A DNA stretch of 48,787 bases from an uncultured Alphaproteobacteria bacterium (GTDB lineage Bacteria; Pseudomonadota; Alphaproteobacteria; HIMB59; GCA-002718135), in contig CACPNW010000001.1 of the NCBI GenBank assembly GCA_902635455.1, positions 69,214 to 118,000 on the forward strand, in the 5' to 3' direction. Made by a program: the position numbers and the translations under genes. This document shows, one piece after another, positions 36,176-45,305 of this stretch (positions are counted from its first letter, which is position 1; each line of letters begins with the position of its first letter). The notes beneath the pieces are model-generated. The model saw only the letters and a program-made list of their open reading frames with translations, made no database searches and was not told the DNA's origin.

Positions 36176-36176
36176 A

Positions 36177-37340
36177 TTACTTTTCTTTAAATTGTATACT
36201 TTTATTATAAATATTCATAAAGACAGATATGGTTAAACTTATAGTTAAGTATGTTGCCATTACAATAACCATACACTCAATAGCCTGACCAGTTTGATTT
36301 AGACTAATACCACCAAAACCATGTACTAAATCAGCATATCCTACTGCTATTCCAAGAGAAGAATTTTTTGTTAAATTTAAATATTGGCTTGTTAAAGGAG
36401 GAACAATAACTCTCAATGCCTGAGGTATAATTATAAGCCTCATTATCCAACTCTTTTTTAAACCTAAGGAAGCTGAAGCTTCTCTTTGACCTTTTGTTAC
36501 TGACAATATACCAGATCTTACTGTCTCTGAAATAAAAGCAGCAGTATAAATAGTTAGTGCTAAAAACATTGCGATAAATTCAGGTCTAATAACCATACCA
36601 CCTTTAAAGTTAAAGCCCTTAAGCGCTGGATAATCGAAAGATAACGGAGAGCCTAAAATAAAGAATAATAAAAGTGGTACAAATATAATCATGCCAAAGG
36701 CAGTTGATATAACTGGAAACTGTTTGCCAGTTTCATCTTGTCTTTTTTTAGCCCATCTCCTTATTATATAACTTGAAATTAAAGCTAATATGAACGCAAT
36801 AAACACATAAGAAAATCCATTTTCAAATACAGGTCTAGGAGAATATATTCCCCTATTTGATATAAAAAAAATATCTAAAAATTCTAAAGCTTGTTTTATT
36901 CTAGGTAACTGAATTAAAATACTATACCAAAGTATAATTTGCAAAAGTAATGGAACATTCCTTGTAAACTCAACATAAATATAAGCTACCCTAACAAGTA
37001 ACCAGTTTGATGAAAGTCTAATAATTCCAACTAAAAAACCAAGTATTGTTGCAGCAATACAACCACAAACTGAAACAAGAAGAGTGTTAAGTACGCCTAC
37101 AAAATAAACATCCAAATGTGTGTCTGTAGATTTAAAATTAATAAATGGTGAAAAACTTATATCAAATCCTGCAGGATCTGTAAGAAATCTCCATCCAGTT
37201 GCAATATTTCTTTTTTCTAAATTGTAAGCGGTTGTTTGAACAATAAAATATATACCAAGTGCAAAAAGACCAATGACTAAAGTTTGAAAAAAAATAGATC
37301 TAAACTTTTCATCTGAAAAAAAATTTAAGTTAGATCTCAT
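36177..37340 (-). CDS. aapQ: General L-amino acid ABC transporter permease
   Basis: This 387-residue permease has the EAA loop KGQREASASLGLKKSW and a large N-terminal periplasmic region (ATGWRFLTDPAGFDI) characteristic of AapQ. It works with AapM and AapP to take up a broad range of L-amino acids. It lies downstream of aapJ but behind a terminator-like hairpin. Confidence 0.93.
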   Translation of the reverse strand: MRSNLNFFSDEKFRSIFFQTLVIGLFALGIYFIVQTTAYNLEKRNIATGWRFLTDPAGFDISFSPFINFKSTDTHLDVYFVGVLNTLLVSVCGCIAATILGFLVGIIRLSSNWLLVRVAYIYVEFTRNVPLLLQIILWYSILIQLPRIKQALEFLDIFFISNRGIYSPRPVFENGFSYVFIAFILALISSYIIRRWAKKRQDETGKQFPVISTAFGMIIFVPLLLFFILGSPLSFDYPALKGFNFKGGMVIRPEFIAMFLALTIYTAAFISETVRSGILSVTKGQREASASLGLKKSWIMRLIIIPQALRVIVPPLTSQYLNLTKNSSLGIAVGYADLVHGFGGISLNQTGQAIECMVIVMATYLTISLTISVFMNIYNKSIQFKEK

Positions 37341-37365
37341 TAAACACCTATGATGTTATAAAAAA

Positions 37366-37393
37366 AAATAGGGGGTTTTGAAACCCCCTATTT
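37366..37393 (-). terminator. Hairpin between aapJ and aapQ (attenuator)
   Basis: The inverted repeat AAATAGGGGGTTT / AAACCCCCTATTT with a 2-base loop is GC-rich at its core. On the minus strand it is followed by a run of T from the A9 at about 37360-37368. It would stop most transcripts after aapJ, so that the binding protein exceeds the permeases, as is common for ABC systems. Confidence 0.8.
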
Positions 37394-37408
37394 AAAAAAA
37401 TTAACGAT

Positions 37409-38413
37409 TTATCTGAATGGAGGCGCGTATAAAATACCACCTTGAGTCCAAAGAGCATTAAGTCCTCTAGCAATTTCAAGAGGTGTATCTGGACCTACAT
37501 TAGCTTCGTAAGATTCTGAGTAGTTACCAATTTGTTTAATAATTTGGTAAGCCCAATCAGGTGCTAATTCAAGCATTTCACCATATGAACCTTCAACGCC
37601 TAGAAGTCTAAGTACCTCAGGAACATTTGAACTCTTTTGAGCATCAACGTTTTCAGATGAAACACCTAGTTCTTCAGCAATAATCATTGCATTTAGAGAC
37701 CAACGTACTACGTCACCCCATTGGTGGTCACCGTGTCTTACAAGTGGACCAAGAGGTTCTTTAGAAATAATTTCTGGTAAAACAACCCATTTATCTGGAT
37801 TAGATGCTGCAGCTCTTGTAGAAGAAAGACCTGAAGCGTCAGTTGTATAAACATCACATCTACCAGCAAATAAGTTTTCTTTACCTTCATCATTGGTTTC
37901 AATTGGAAGTGCTTCATAACCAATTCCATTTAATCTAAAGAAATCAGCTAAGTTTAATTCTGTTGTAGTACCAGTTTGGATACAAACAGTAGCACCGTCA
38001 AGTTCAGTTGCACTTGAAACACCAAGAGCAGAAGGAACCATGAATCCTTGTCCATCATAGAAGTTAACACCTACGAACTCAAAACCAAGATTAACATCAC
38101 GGCTTATTGTCCAAGTAGTATTTCTCGCTAACATATCAACTTCACCAGAAGCTAAAGTAGGGAAACGAGATTTACCAGTTGTAGTGATAAATTCTACTTT
38201 TGAACGGTCTCCAAAAACTGCTACAGCAACTGCACGACACATATCTGCATCAAGACCAGCCCACTCTCCGCTATCATCAGGAGCAGCAAAACCAGCTAAA
38301 CCAGTTGTTACACCACATTTTAGAAAACCTCTATTTTTAACATCATCAAGAGTTCCTGCATTTGCAGAAAAAGCAAATACTGAAACAGCTAAGATTGATA
38401 ATAGTTTTTTCAT
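37409..38413 (-). CDS. aapJ: General L-amino acid ABC transporter binding protein
   Basis: This 334-residue protein has a signal peptide (MKKLLSILAVSVFAFSANA) and the AapJ hallmarks LKCGVTTGLAGFAAPDDSG, GLDADMCRAVAVAVFGD and LARNTTWTISRD. It captures L-amino acids in the periplasm and delivers them to AapQM. GAGAGGAA precedes the ATG. The sequence is less AT-rich and more codon-biased than its neighbours, as expected for an abundant protein. Confidence 0.95.
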   Translation of the reverse strand: MKKLLSILAVSVFAFSANAGTLDDVKNRGFLKCGVTTGLAGFAAPDDSGEWAGLDADMCRAVAVAVFGDRSKVEFITTTGKSRFPTLASGEVDMLARNTTWTISRDVNLGFEFVGVNFYDGQGFMVPSALGVSSATELDGATVCIQTGTTTELNLADFFRLNGIGYEALPIETNDEGKENLFAGRCDVYTTDASGLSSTRAAASNPDKWVVLPEIISKEPLGPLVRHGDHQWGDVVRWSLNAMIIAEELGVSSENVDAQKSSNVPEVLRLLGVEGSYGEMLELAPDWAYQIIKQIGNYSESYEANVGPDTPLEIARGLNALWTQGGILYAPPFR

Positions 38414-38573
38414 ATTATTTTCCTCTCATTAAATAATTATTTAAGGATCTTTTTTCAAAGATTAGTATCCCATTACCAAATTAATATGTTATTCGAAATA
38501 ATAAATTTTAACGATGTTATAAATCTATAAATTGTTTATACTAAGGACATCAACATACTAAATGTAGTAGTAT

Positions 38574-39734
38574 ATGAAAAAAAGTACAAAATTAGTAAAA
38601 TTAGGAAGAGACCCGTTAAAGCAAAAAGGATTCATTAATCCTGGAATTTATAAAGGGTCAACAATGATATTTAAAAATTTCAAAGAATATTTGCATGATA
38701 TTAATAGAAAAGATGATGACTCAAGGCTTTATGGAATAAAATCAAATCCATCACAAAAGGAGTTAGAGGTAGCTATCTCAACTTTATATAGAGCTAAAGA
38801 TACAGTTATTGCACCAACTGGTATGGCTTCAATTATTATTCCTTTTTTTGCATTTCTAAATTCAGGTGATGAAGTTTTAATTAATGATTCAGTATATGGA
38901 CCTACAAGAATTTTTTGTAACGATATAATAAAAAGACTTGGGATTAAAATCAAATATTTTCATCCAACTCAAAATATAAAAAATTTTAAAAAATTGATCA
39001 CAAAAAAAACAAAATTAATATACTTAGAATCACCTGGAACAGCAACTTTTGACATTATTGATATTCCTTTTATTACTAAAATTGCTAAAAAATTAAATAT
39101 TCCAACAGTAATTGATAATACTTGGGCTTCTCCTATATTTTGTGATCCAATAAAACTTGGAATAAATGTGATAATAGATGCAGGAACAAAATATATAAAT
39201 GGACACTCGGATGTTTTAATAGGCTTTATAAGTTCAGATAAAAAACACTATAAGAAAATTAGATCAACAATAAAAACTTTAGGTATAATTCCAGGATCTG
39301 AAGAAGTTTATTTAGCTTTAAGAGGGTTACCTACATTAGAATTAAGACTAAAACAAATTGAGAAAAATGCTCTTGAGATGGCAACTAAGTTAAAAAAACA
39401 TCCATTAATAGAGGATGTATTTCATCCAGCATTATCACATACAATTAATCATAATATTTGGAAAAGAGATTTTACAGGTAGCTCAGGTTTATTTTCTTTT
39501 TCCATGAAAAAACATTATTCAAATAAAATGATAGAAAGATTTTATAAAAAATTAAAAATATTTAAAATTGGATATAGTTGGGGTGGTTTCGATAGCTTAA
39601 TTACATTTCCGCAAATAGATAAAAGAATTATTAAAGAAAAAAAATATACAGGAAACCTTATAAGATTGTATTGTGGCCTAGAAGATTCAGAAGACCAAAT
39701 TAAAGATATAATGAATGCTCTAAAAATCTTTTAA
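38574..39734 (+). CDS. metC: Cystathionine beta-lyase / C-S lyase
   Basis: This 386-residue Cys/Met-metabolism PLP enzyme has the cofactor lysine in DAGTKYINGHSD, PTGMASIIIPFFAFL, and YLESPGTATFDIIDIP, the latter typical of MetC-type beta-lyases. It cleaves cystathionine to homocysteine, pyruvate and ammonia; related enzymes also attack cysteine or methionine. TATACT at 38537-38542 is a possible -10. The tauE gene begins at the base after its stop. Divergent from aapJ. Confidence 0.85.
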   Translation: MKKSTKLVKLGRDPLKQKGFINPGIYKGSTMIFKNFKEYLHDINRKDDDSRLYGIKSNPSQKELEVAISTLYRAKDTVIAPTGMASIIIPFFAFLNSGDEVLINDSVYGPTRIFCNDIIKRLGIKIKYFHPTQNIKNFKKLITKKTKLIYLESPGTATFDIIDIPFITKIAKKLNIPTVIDNTWASPIFCDPIKLGINVIIDAGTKYINGHSDVLIGFISSDKKHYKKIRSTIKTLGIIPGSEEVYLALRGLPTLELRLKQIEKNALEMATKLKKHPLIEDVFHPALSHTINHNIWKRDFTGSSGLFSFSMKKHYSNKMIERFYKKLKIFKIGYSWGGFDSLITFPQIDKRIIKEKKYTGNLIRLYCGLEDSEDQIKDIMNALKIF

Positions 39735-40466
39735 ATGGAAACAAATATATATTTATTTGCTGCAATAGGTGTATTTTTTTTTGGCATAGCTAAAGGAGGT
39801 TTTGCAGGTCCTATATCAATGCTTGCAATACCATTGATGTCATTAGTAATGAGCCCACTTAAAGCTGCAGGAATACTATTACCACTATTAGTTTTAATGG
39901 ATATTATTGCAATTTTTATATTTTGGAAAAAATGGGATGTTAGAATTTTAAAAATAATTATACCTGCTTCAATAATTGGTATAATCTTTGGGACTTTCAC
40001 TTTTCAATACACAACAGAAAATCAAATAAGATTAATAGTAGGAATAATTACAATTTTATTTGTAATAATATCTGTTGTTCAAAAAAATAATTTATTACTA
40101 AGACCTACCAAAATAAAGGGTTATTTTTGGGCAGGAACCTCAGGTTATACAAGTTTTTTAATTCATGCTGGGGCACCCCCAATGAATTTTTATATGTTAC
40201 CATTAAAATTAGATAAGATAACCTATATTGGCACAGCAACATATGCTTACTTTATAATTAATTTAGTTAAATTAATACCTTACTATTACTTAAATTTACT
40301 TGGTCCTTCTAACCTTAGGATATCGTTTTATTTAATTCCAATAGCAATTATTAGTGTTGGTATAGGGTACTACTTACAAAAAATCATATCAGAAAAGATA
40401 TTCTTTAACATAATTTATATTCTACTATTTGTAAGTGGTTTAAAATTAATTTATGATGCTATTTAA
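39735..40466 (+). CDS. TauE/SafE-family sulfite or sulfonate exporter
   Basis: This 243-residue membrane protein has about eight TM helices and the TauE/SafE pattern: GIAKGGFAGPISMLAIPLMSL near the start and a second copy GTSGYTSFLIHAGAPPMNFYMLPLKLDKI in the middle. The family exports sulfite, sulfoacetate or other organosulfur anions. Coupling to metC with zero spacing suggests disposal of a sulfur product. Confidence 0.88.
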   Translation: METNIYLFAAIGVFFFGIAKGGFAGPISMLAIPLMSLVMSPLKAAGILLPLLVLMDIIAIFIFWKKWDVRILKIIIPASIIGIIFGTFTFQYTTENQIRLIVGIITILFVIISVVQKNNLLLRPTKIKGYFWAGTSGYTSFLIHAGAPPMNFYMLPLKLDKITYIGTATYAYFIINLVKLIPYYYLNLLGPSNLRISFYLIPIAIISVGIGYYLQKIISEKIFFNIIYILLFVSGLKLIYDAI

Positions 40467-40878
40467 TTTTGGTCTTATATTTAGCTCTTTTATTTTTTCT
40501 TAAACCAAATGGACCAGGTATAAACAATGTCATAGTTTCTTTACCAGGTTCTAAATCAACACGATGTAAATGATCTGCAGAACGAAAACCAATATAACCA
40601 GGTGGTCTCCAAAATTTTCCTTTAGAAGTTGTCTCCCAATAACCTCCTTTTAAAATTATGGTAATATAGGGGCACATATGATTATGAACGCCATCACCAT
40701 GATCATCATCCAACATTTTATGGATAATAATATTAAAAGGAAACCATTTGGGTCTTTGTCTAAATAACAAATAATATCTTTCAATCCAGGGTTTTGCATT
40801 ATTGAATTCTGGATGAGATGGACCTCTATCTAAAACAACTTTTTTTCTACCTAAATATTCAAGAAATTTAAAAAACAA
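40459..40878 (-). CDS. Cupin-fold protein, unknown function
   Basis: This 139-residue protein has a single beta-barrel pattern with metal-ligand-like residues (DDDHGDGVHNHMCPYITIILKGGYWE, then HLHRVDLEPG), consistent with a cupin/RmlC-like fold. The enzyme or sensor role is unknown. It follows the aldolase/SDR gene by 2 bases and is the last gene of the catabolic operon, so it may handle a pathway intermediate. The start appears to be TTG. It overlaps the end of the convergent exporter gene by 8 bases. Confidence 0.7.
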   Translation of the reverse strand: MFFKFLEYLGRKKVVLDRGPSHPEFNNAKPWIERYYLLFRQRPKWFPFNIIIHKMLDDDHGDGVHNHMCPYITIILKGGYWETTSKGKFWRPPGYIGFRSADHLHRVDLEPGKETMTLFIPGPFGLRKNKRAKYKTKIK

Positions 40879-40880
40879 TT

Positions 40881-42914
40881 TTACCTTAAGCTAGCCTCAA
40901 TATTTCCGCCATCAACAGTAATTATACAAGCAGTTGTCTTTAACGAAACGGATAAGTGATAAAATGCTTGAGCAACATCATCCGCAGTCACTGCTTTTTT
41001 CAGCATATTTCCTGATAAGTATTCTTGAACTGTTAAACCTCTACTTTTTGCTCGTGCTTTAAGAAGTTTTGGAGGAAAAAAACCACCTTCAATTCTATCA
41101 GCATTAACTCCATTAAATCTTATACCAAATTTACTAAACTCGACTGCATTTTGTTTCATTAAAAAGAATGAAGCTGCTTTTCCTAAGCCATAAGCAGCAA
41201 ATCCTGATCCAGGATTAATTGCTTGTTTTGATAAATTATACAACAAACTGCCTCCAGTATTTTGTCTTTTAAAAATATCAACTGATAATTGCGAAATATA
41301 ATGATGAGCAAAAAAATTAACATCAAGGCTTTTGTCTAATGTTTTTTTATCTAAGTCTTCTAAGTTTCTTTGAATACCAAAGCCAGCATTTGAAATACAA
41401 ACATCAATTCCACCAAATTTTTCAGATATTTTATTAAATATGTTAGTTATCTGATTTTTATTTTTTACATCACATTGAAAAACTGTAAAATCTTTTAAAT
41501 TTAAATCTGTATTTTTAGGATTTTTAATATCAAGAAGAACAACTTCAGCTCCTTCATTTTTAAATTTATTACCAATAGAATAACCAATTGTTCCAAGACC
41601 ACCCGTAATTACAACTACATTTCCTAGTAATCTTTTAGTAGATGTTTTAATTTTAGCTAATTCTAGTGGCCAATATTCCATTCTAAAAATTTCTTTCTCT
41701 GGAATAGATTTGTAAGTTCCATAATTTGCAGCATCTAAAATAACTGATAAAGAATTCAATCCAACATCCATAGCAATTTTAGCGTCTTTAAAACTAGATC
41801 CAGTTGAAAAAATACCCATTCCCTTAACTATAATAATTCTAGGTGATAAATCTAAAATATTTGCATTTTTATTATATTTTTTATTTCTTAAAAAATATTT
41901 ACTATACGTTTGCTGATAGTTTCTAATTGCTTTTTCTATTTCATTTTCAAAATTAATATTTTTTTTATTAGAAAAATCTAAAACTAAAGGTTTTGATTTG
42001 ATTCTGATAACATGATCTGGGGTAACGGGCCCTTGATTTAAAAAAGATTTATGATTTTTATGTGAAAATATTTTATTAATTAAATTATTATTATTATTAA
42101 AATAAACAATTTTTTTTTCATAATCATCACCTTTTTTTGTAGCTATATTTTTTCTAATCAAGTTAGAAAAATCAGCTACAGATATTCTATTCTCAGTATA
42201 TTTTTTAATTTTAAGTGATTTTTTATTTTTCTTTAATTCATTTTCTGCTTTAGAAATATATTTAATCATTAATTCATAACTAGTTTTTGCATCTTCGGCA
42301 AAAGTAAAAATACCATGATTAAGCAAAATCAAACCTTTAACTTTTTTATTTTTATTAAAAACTTCAGAAGCTTTTTTTGCCAATTCAAATCCAGGCATAA
42401 TATAAGGAACTATTCCAACCTCATCTCCAAAAACTTTTTTGCATATATTTACTGGATTAGGTTGATCAATAATACTTAATATTGCTGTTGAATGACTATG
42501 GTCAACATATTTATGCGGTAAAAATGCATGCAATAAAGTTTCAACAGATGCATTTGGAAATGAAGTATCAAGCATATATTTACGTTGATAATTAACCATT
42601 TGAAAATCATTTAATTTACTTAGTTTTTCTAATTCTAAAAGATTATTTAACTCTAAAGATGGAAAACCATCTTCTTCAATATTGGACATATCTTTGCCGC
42701 TACCTTTTACATAAATTATCTTTGTTGAATTACCTAAAAGAGTTTTAAATTTACTTTTTACTGAAGTGTTTCCTCCACCATGTAATACAACTTTAGGATC
42801 ATTACCTAAGAGTTGTGTTGTATAGATTCTCAAAGCCAAATCTCTATCAACTTTTTTATTTCTAAATTTTTTTATAAAAGAATTAGCTTCTTTATTGTTC
42901 CATTTGCTTTTCAT
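40881..42914 (-). CDS. Fused class II aldolase / short-chain dehydrogenase
   Basis: 677 residues in two enzymes. The N-terminal aldolase/adducin domain (about residues 1-400) has HGGGNTS, the catalytic Glu in ASVETLLHAFLP, metal histidines in VDHSHSTA and a third in LLNHGIF. The C-terminal SDR (about 430-677) has the cofactor loop TGGLGTIG and catalytic YGLGK. The layout matches the RhaD-like rhamnulose-1-phosphate aldolase/lactaldehyde dehydrogenase found in rhizobia. It would cleave a ketose-1-phosphate to DHAP and an aldehyde, then oxidise the aldehyde. I chose the ATG after the ATPase stop, not the longer frame. Confidence 0.87.
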   Translation of the reverse strand: MKSKWNNKEANSFIKKFRNKKVDRDLALRIYTTQLLGNDPKVVLHGGGNTSVKSKFKTLLGNSTKIIYVKGSGKDMSNIEEDGFPSLELNNLLELEKLSKLNDFQMVNYQRKYMLDTSFPNASVETLLHAFLPHKYVDHSHSTAILSIIDQPNPVNICKKVFGDEVGIVPYIMPGFELAKKASEVFNKNKKVKGLILLNHGIFTFAEDAKTSYELMIKYISKAENELKKNKKSLKIKKYTENRISVADFSNLIRKNIATKKGDDYEKKIVYFNNNNNLINKIFSHKNHKSFLNQGPVTPDHVIRIKSKPLVLDFSNKKNINFENEIEKAIRNYQQTYSKYFLRNKKYNKNANILDLSPRIIIVKGMGIFSTGSSFKDAKIAMDVGLNSLSVILDAANYGTYKSIPEKEIFRMEYWPLELAKIKTSTKRLLGNVVVITGGLGTIGYSIGNKFKNEGAEVVLLDIKNPKNTDLNLKDFTVFQCDVKNKNQITNIFNKISEKFGGIDVCISNAGFGIQRNLEDLDKKTLDKSLDVNFFAHHYISQLSVDIFKRQNTGGSLLYNLSKQAINPGSGFAAYGLGKAASFFLMKQNAVEFSKFGIRFNGVNADRIEGGFFPPKLLKARAKSRGLTVQEYLSGNMLKKAVTADDVAQAFYHLSVSLKTTACIITVDGGNIEASLR

Positions 42915-42915
42915 A

Positions 42916-43974
42916 TTAATTGATTCTTTTTTTTGTATTAAAGTCAAAAATATGTATTTTTTCTTCTTCAAAATTCACATTTAATTGATCACCAATAGTT
43001 ATTTTTGTTTGTCCACCAGGTACAACTATGTGAAATTGTTTATTCTCAAAAAAAGTAGATAAATGAGTTTCAGAGCCTGTTGTTTCAACAAGGTCTACTT
43101 TAACTTTAAAATCAGAAGAAGATTGTATTTCAACATCTACAGGCCTGATACCAAAAAAAACTTTTGAATTAGACTGTAAATTTATATTTTTTAAAGGTAT
43201 TTCTACATTATTAAATTTGATAGAATTTTTTTCAGTAATAATTCCTTCCATTAAATTAATAGAAGGAGATCCAATAAAATCTGCTACAAAAATGTTATTA
43301 GGTTTTGTATAAATTTCATAAGGTGAACCAATTTGTTCAATAACACCATTATTCATAACTACAATTTCGTCTGCCATTGTCATGGCTTCAATTTGATCAT
43401 GTGTCACATAAATAGTTGTAGTTTGTAAATCGTTATGTAATTTTCTAATTTCATATCTCATATGACTTCTTAATTTAGCATCCAAATTAGATAATGGCTC
43501 ATCGAATAAAAAAACCTTAGGATCTCTTACTAGGGCTCTTCCCATAGCCACTCTCTGTCTTTGACCTCCAGACAATTCTTTTGGTAACCTTTTTAAATAT
43601 TCTGTTAAATTTAAAATTTCTGCAGCCCAATTTACTTTTTTGATAATTTCGTCTTTTGAAATTTTTCTAATTTGCAAACTAAATGCTATATTATCGAATA
43701 CATTCATTTGAGGATAAAGAGCATAGTTTTGGAATACCATCGCAATATCACGATCTCTTGGGTGAATTTGATTCATAACCTTGTCATCTAAATTTATCTC
43801 TCCTTGAACAATATCCTCTAATCCAGCTGTCATTCTTAATAGCGTAGTTTTTCCACAACCAGATGGGCCTAACAAAACAACAAATTTTTTATCATCAATT
43901 GTAAAATTAACATCTTTTAAAACTTGAAGGTTACCGAAGTATTTTTGAACGTTTGTATATTTAACTTGAGCCAT
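42916..43974 (-). CDS. ugpC: CUT1-type sugar ABC transporter ATPase
   Basis: This 352-residue protein has an N-terminal ABC domain (Walker A GPSGCGKTT, signature LSGGQRQR, Walker B VFLFDEPLSNLDAKLR) and a C-terminal OB/TOBE domain ending with FGIRPVDVEI. UgpC/MalK-type ATPases drive uptake of sugars, polyols or glycerol-3-phosphate. No permeases lie between it and the binding-protein gene; they may be beyond the right edge of the window. One base separates its stop from the aldolase ATG. Confidence 0.9.
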   Translation of the reverse strand: MAQVKYTNVQKYFGNLQVLKDVNFTIDDKKFVVLLGPSGCGKTTLLRMTAGLEDIVQGEINLDDKVMNQIHPRDRDIAMVFQNYALYPQMNVFDNIAFSLQIRKISKDEIIKKVNWAAEILNLTEYLKRLPKELSGGQRQRVAMGRALVRDPKVFLFDEPLSNLDAKLRSHMRYEIRKLHNDLQTTTIYVTHDQIEAMTMADEIVVMNNGVIEQIGSPYEIYTKPNNIFVADFIGSPSINLMEGIITEKNSIKFNNVEIPLKNINLQSNSKVFFGIRPVDVEIQSSSDFKVKVDLVETTGSETHLSTFFENKQFHIVVPGGQTKITIGDQLNVNFEEEKIHIFDFNTKKRIN

Positions 43975-44002
43975 ATTTACACTATTTAATAATATTTAAC
44001 AT

Positions 44003-45301
44003 TTAGTCTATATATTTTTCTAATTGATCACTATCATCAGCAAAATCAAGTATTGTATACCTATCTCTGATAAATCTTCCATATTTCAAAGCATCATTGT
44101 AAAGATCTAAATCCATATCTGCTTCATTTGGTGTTTTTTTTGCGCCACAATCATCCATCGCACTCCATATTTTTTCAAAAGGAAGCATTACTTTCTTTAA
44201 AGGTTCAGTAAAAGTCAACCAATTTTTTTCTAAATATGTATTTAGCTCATCAGTTTTTTTATTATCAAAAATTTTATTTTTCATTTGCATTTTTACATTA
44301 TTCACCATTTCTATTCCTAATTTATTTTTAATTTCTTCATCAGGGATAATAGTTGAATGAAAAATTGGTGGTGTTTTACTATTTAAAATACCGTTTTGAA
44401 TTTTTGAAACACTTAATGTTGCTATACCTACTTGTTCTCCATGTGAAGTACCTGGATGTTTATCTTTAAAAAACATATCAATGTAATGCGAAATACCATG
44501 TTCAGCCATGCTTCCTGAATGTGTTGTGCCTGTAAAAAAAGTACCTAAACCCATTATTGCTGATATTTTTGTTAAAAGTGCTAAAGAATCTAAATTACCA
44601 TCTGCAATTTTTTTTGCGTTTGCAACCATCTCTTCCTCATAAAGTCCTAGTAAAATATAAGGAGTTTCATCATAAGGGGTTTTTAAAAGTATATTAGATA
44701 ATAACCAATCAACTTGTGCAGTAGTTCTGCAAATTACATCAGCAAAAGCTGCTGCTGTTAATCGTTGAGGGCATCCTGATAAAACAGATAAATCAAAATA
44801 TACACCTGTAGCAGCATGTGTGTGAATAGATTTTTTATAACTATTAAAATAAACTGAAGCAGTTGGTGTAGTGTAAGCATTCATAGGTGTTGTTGCAAAA
44901 ACTGAATATTTTTTTTTATCTAAAAATGATGCATATTTTACACTATCATTGATCGTGCCTGAACCTATTGCGATTATTGAATTATAATCTTTACTTGCTC
45001 TTTGAATTTCATTAACGCCCTCTTCACTACAATGAGGTTTTTTCCAAATAAATTCTGAAACATCTGATTTTCCATTTAAATTATTAAATACTCTTAATCC
45101 AAGAGCATCATGAGTATATTCGTCTGAAACTATTAGTATTTTCTCACTATTATGTGTTTCATTGATAAAATCATATTCTAAACCATCCAAAGATTTAGAT
45201 ATTTCAATTTTTTTAATAGGAATACTAACTGGCTTATTATTACTTGGATTTATCCATTTTCCTGAGGTTAAATCATCAATTATTCCATTTAAACTAGACA
45301 T
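44003..45301 (-). CDS. Glycerol-1-phosphate-dehydrogenase-like (AraM/EgsA type) enzyme
   Basis: This 432-residue iron/nickel alcohol-dehydrogenase-superfamily protein has the NAD loop IIAIGSGTINDSVKYAS, ATTPMNAYTTPTAS, and metal ligands in ADVICRTTAQVDW, MAEHGISHY and GTSHGEQVG. These are features of bacterial AraM and archaeal EgsA, which reduce DHAP to sn-glycerol-1-phosphate. In this operon it may instead oxidise or reduce a sugar-derived substrate; DHAP is a product of the neighbouring aldolase. Start is ATG. Confidence 0.83.
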   Translation of the reverse strand: MSSLNGIIDDLTSGKWINPSNNKPVSIPIKKIEISKSLDGLEYDFINETHNSEKILIVSDEYTHDALGLRVFNNLNGKSDVSEFIWKKPHCSEEGVNEIQRASKDYNSIIAIGSGTINDSVKYASFLDKKKYSVFATTPMNAYTTPTASVYFNSYKKSIHTHAATGVYFDLSVLSGCPQRLTAAAFADVICRTTAQVDWLLSNILLKTPYDETPYILLGLYEEEMVANAKKIADGNLDSLALLTKISAIMGLGTFFTGTTHSGSMAEHGISHYIDMFFKDKHPGTSHGEQVGIATLSVSKIQNGILNSKTPPIFHSTIIPDEEIKNKLGIEMVNNVKMQMKNKIFDNKKTDELNTYLEKNWLTFTEPLKKVMLPFEKIWSAMDDCGAKKTPNEADMDLDLYNDALKYGRFIRDRYTILDFADDSDQLEKYID

Positions 45302-45305
45302 GTAT

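Noticed and set aside
38555-38573. Short inverted repeat (ATACTA/TAGTAT) just before the metC start codon
   Set aside because: Six A/T-rich base pairs with a 7-base loop occur by chance in such DNA; no riboswitch core or conserved regulator site is visible.
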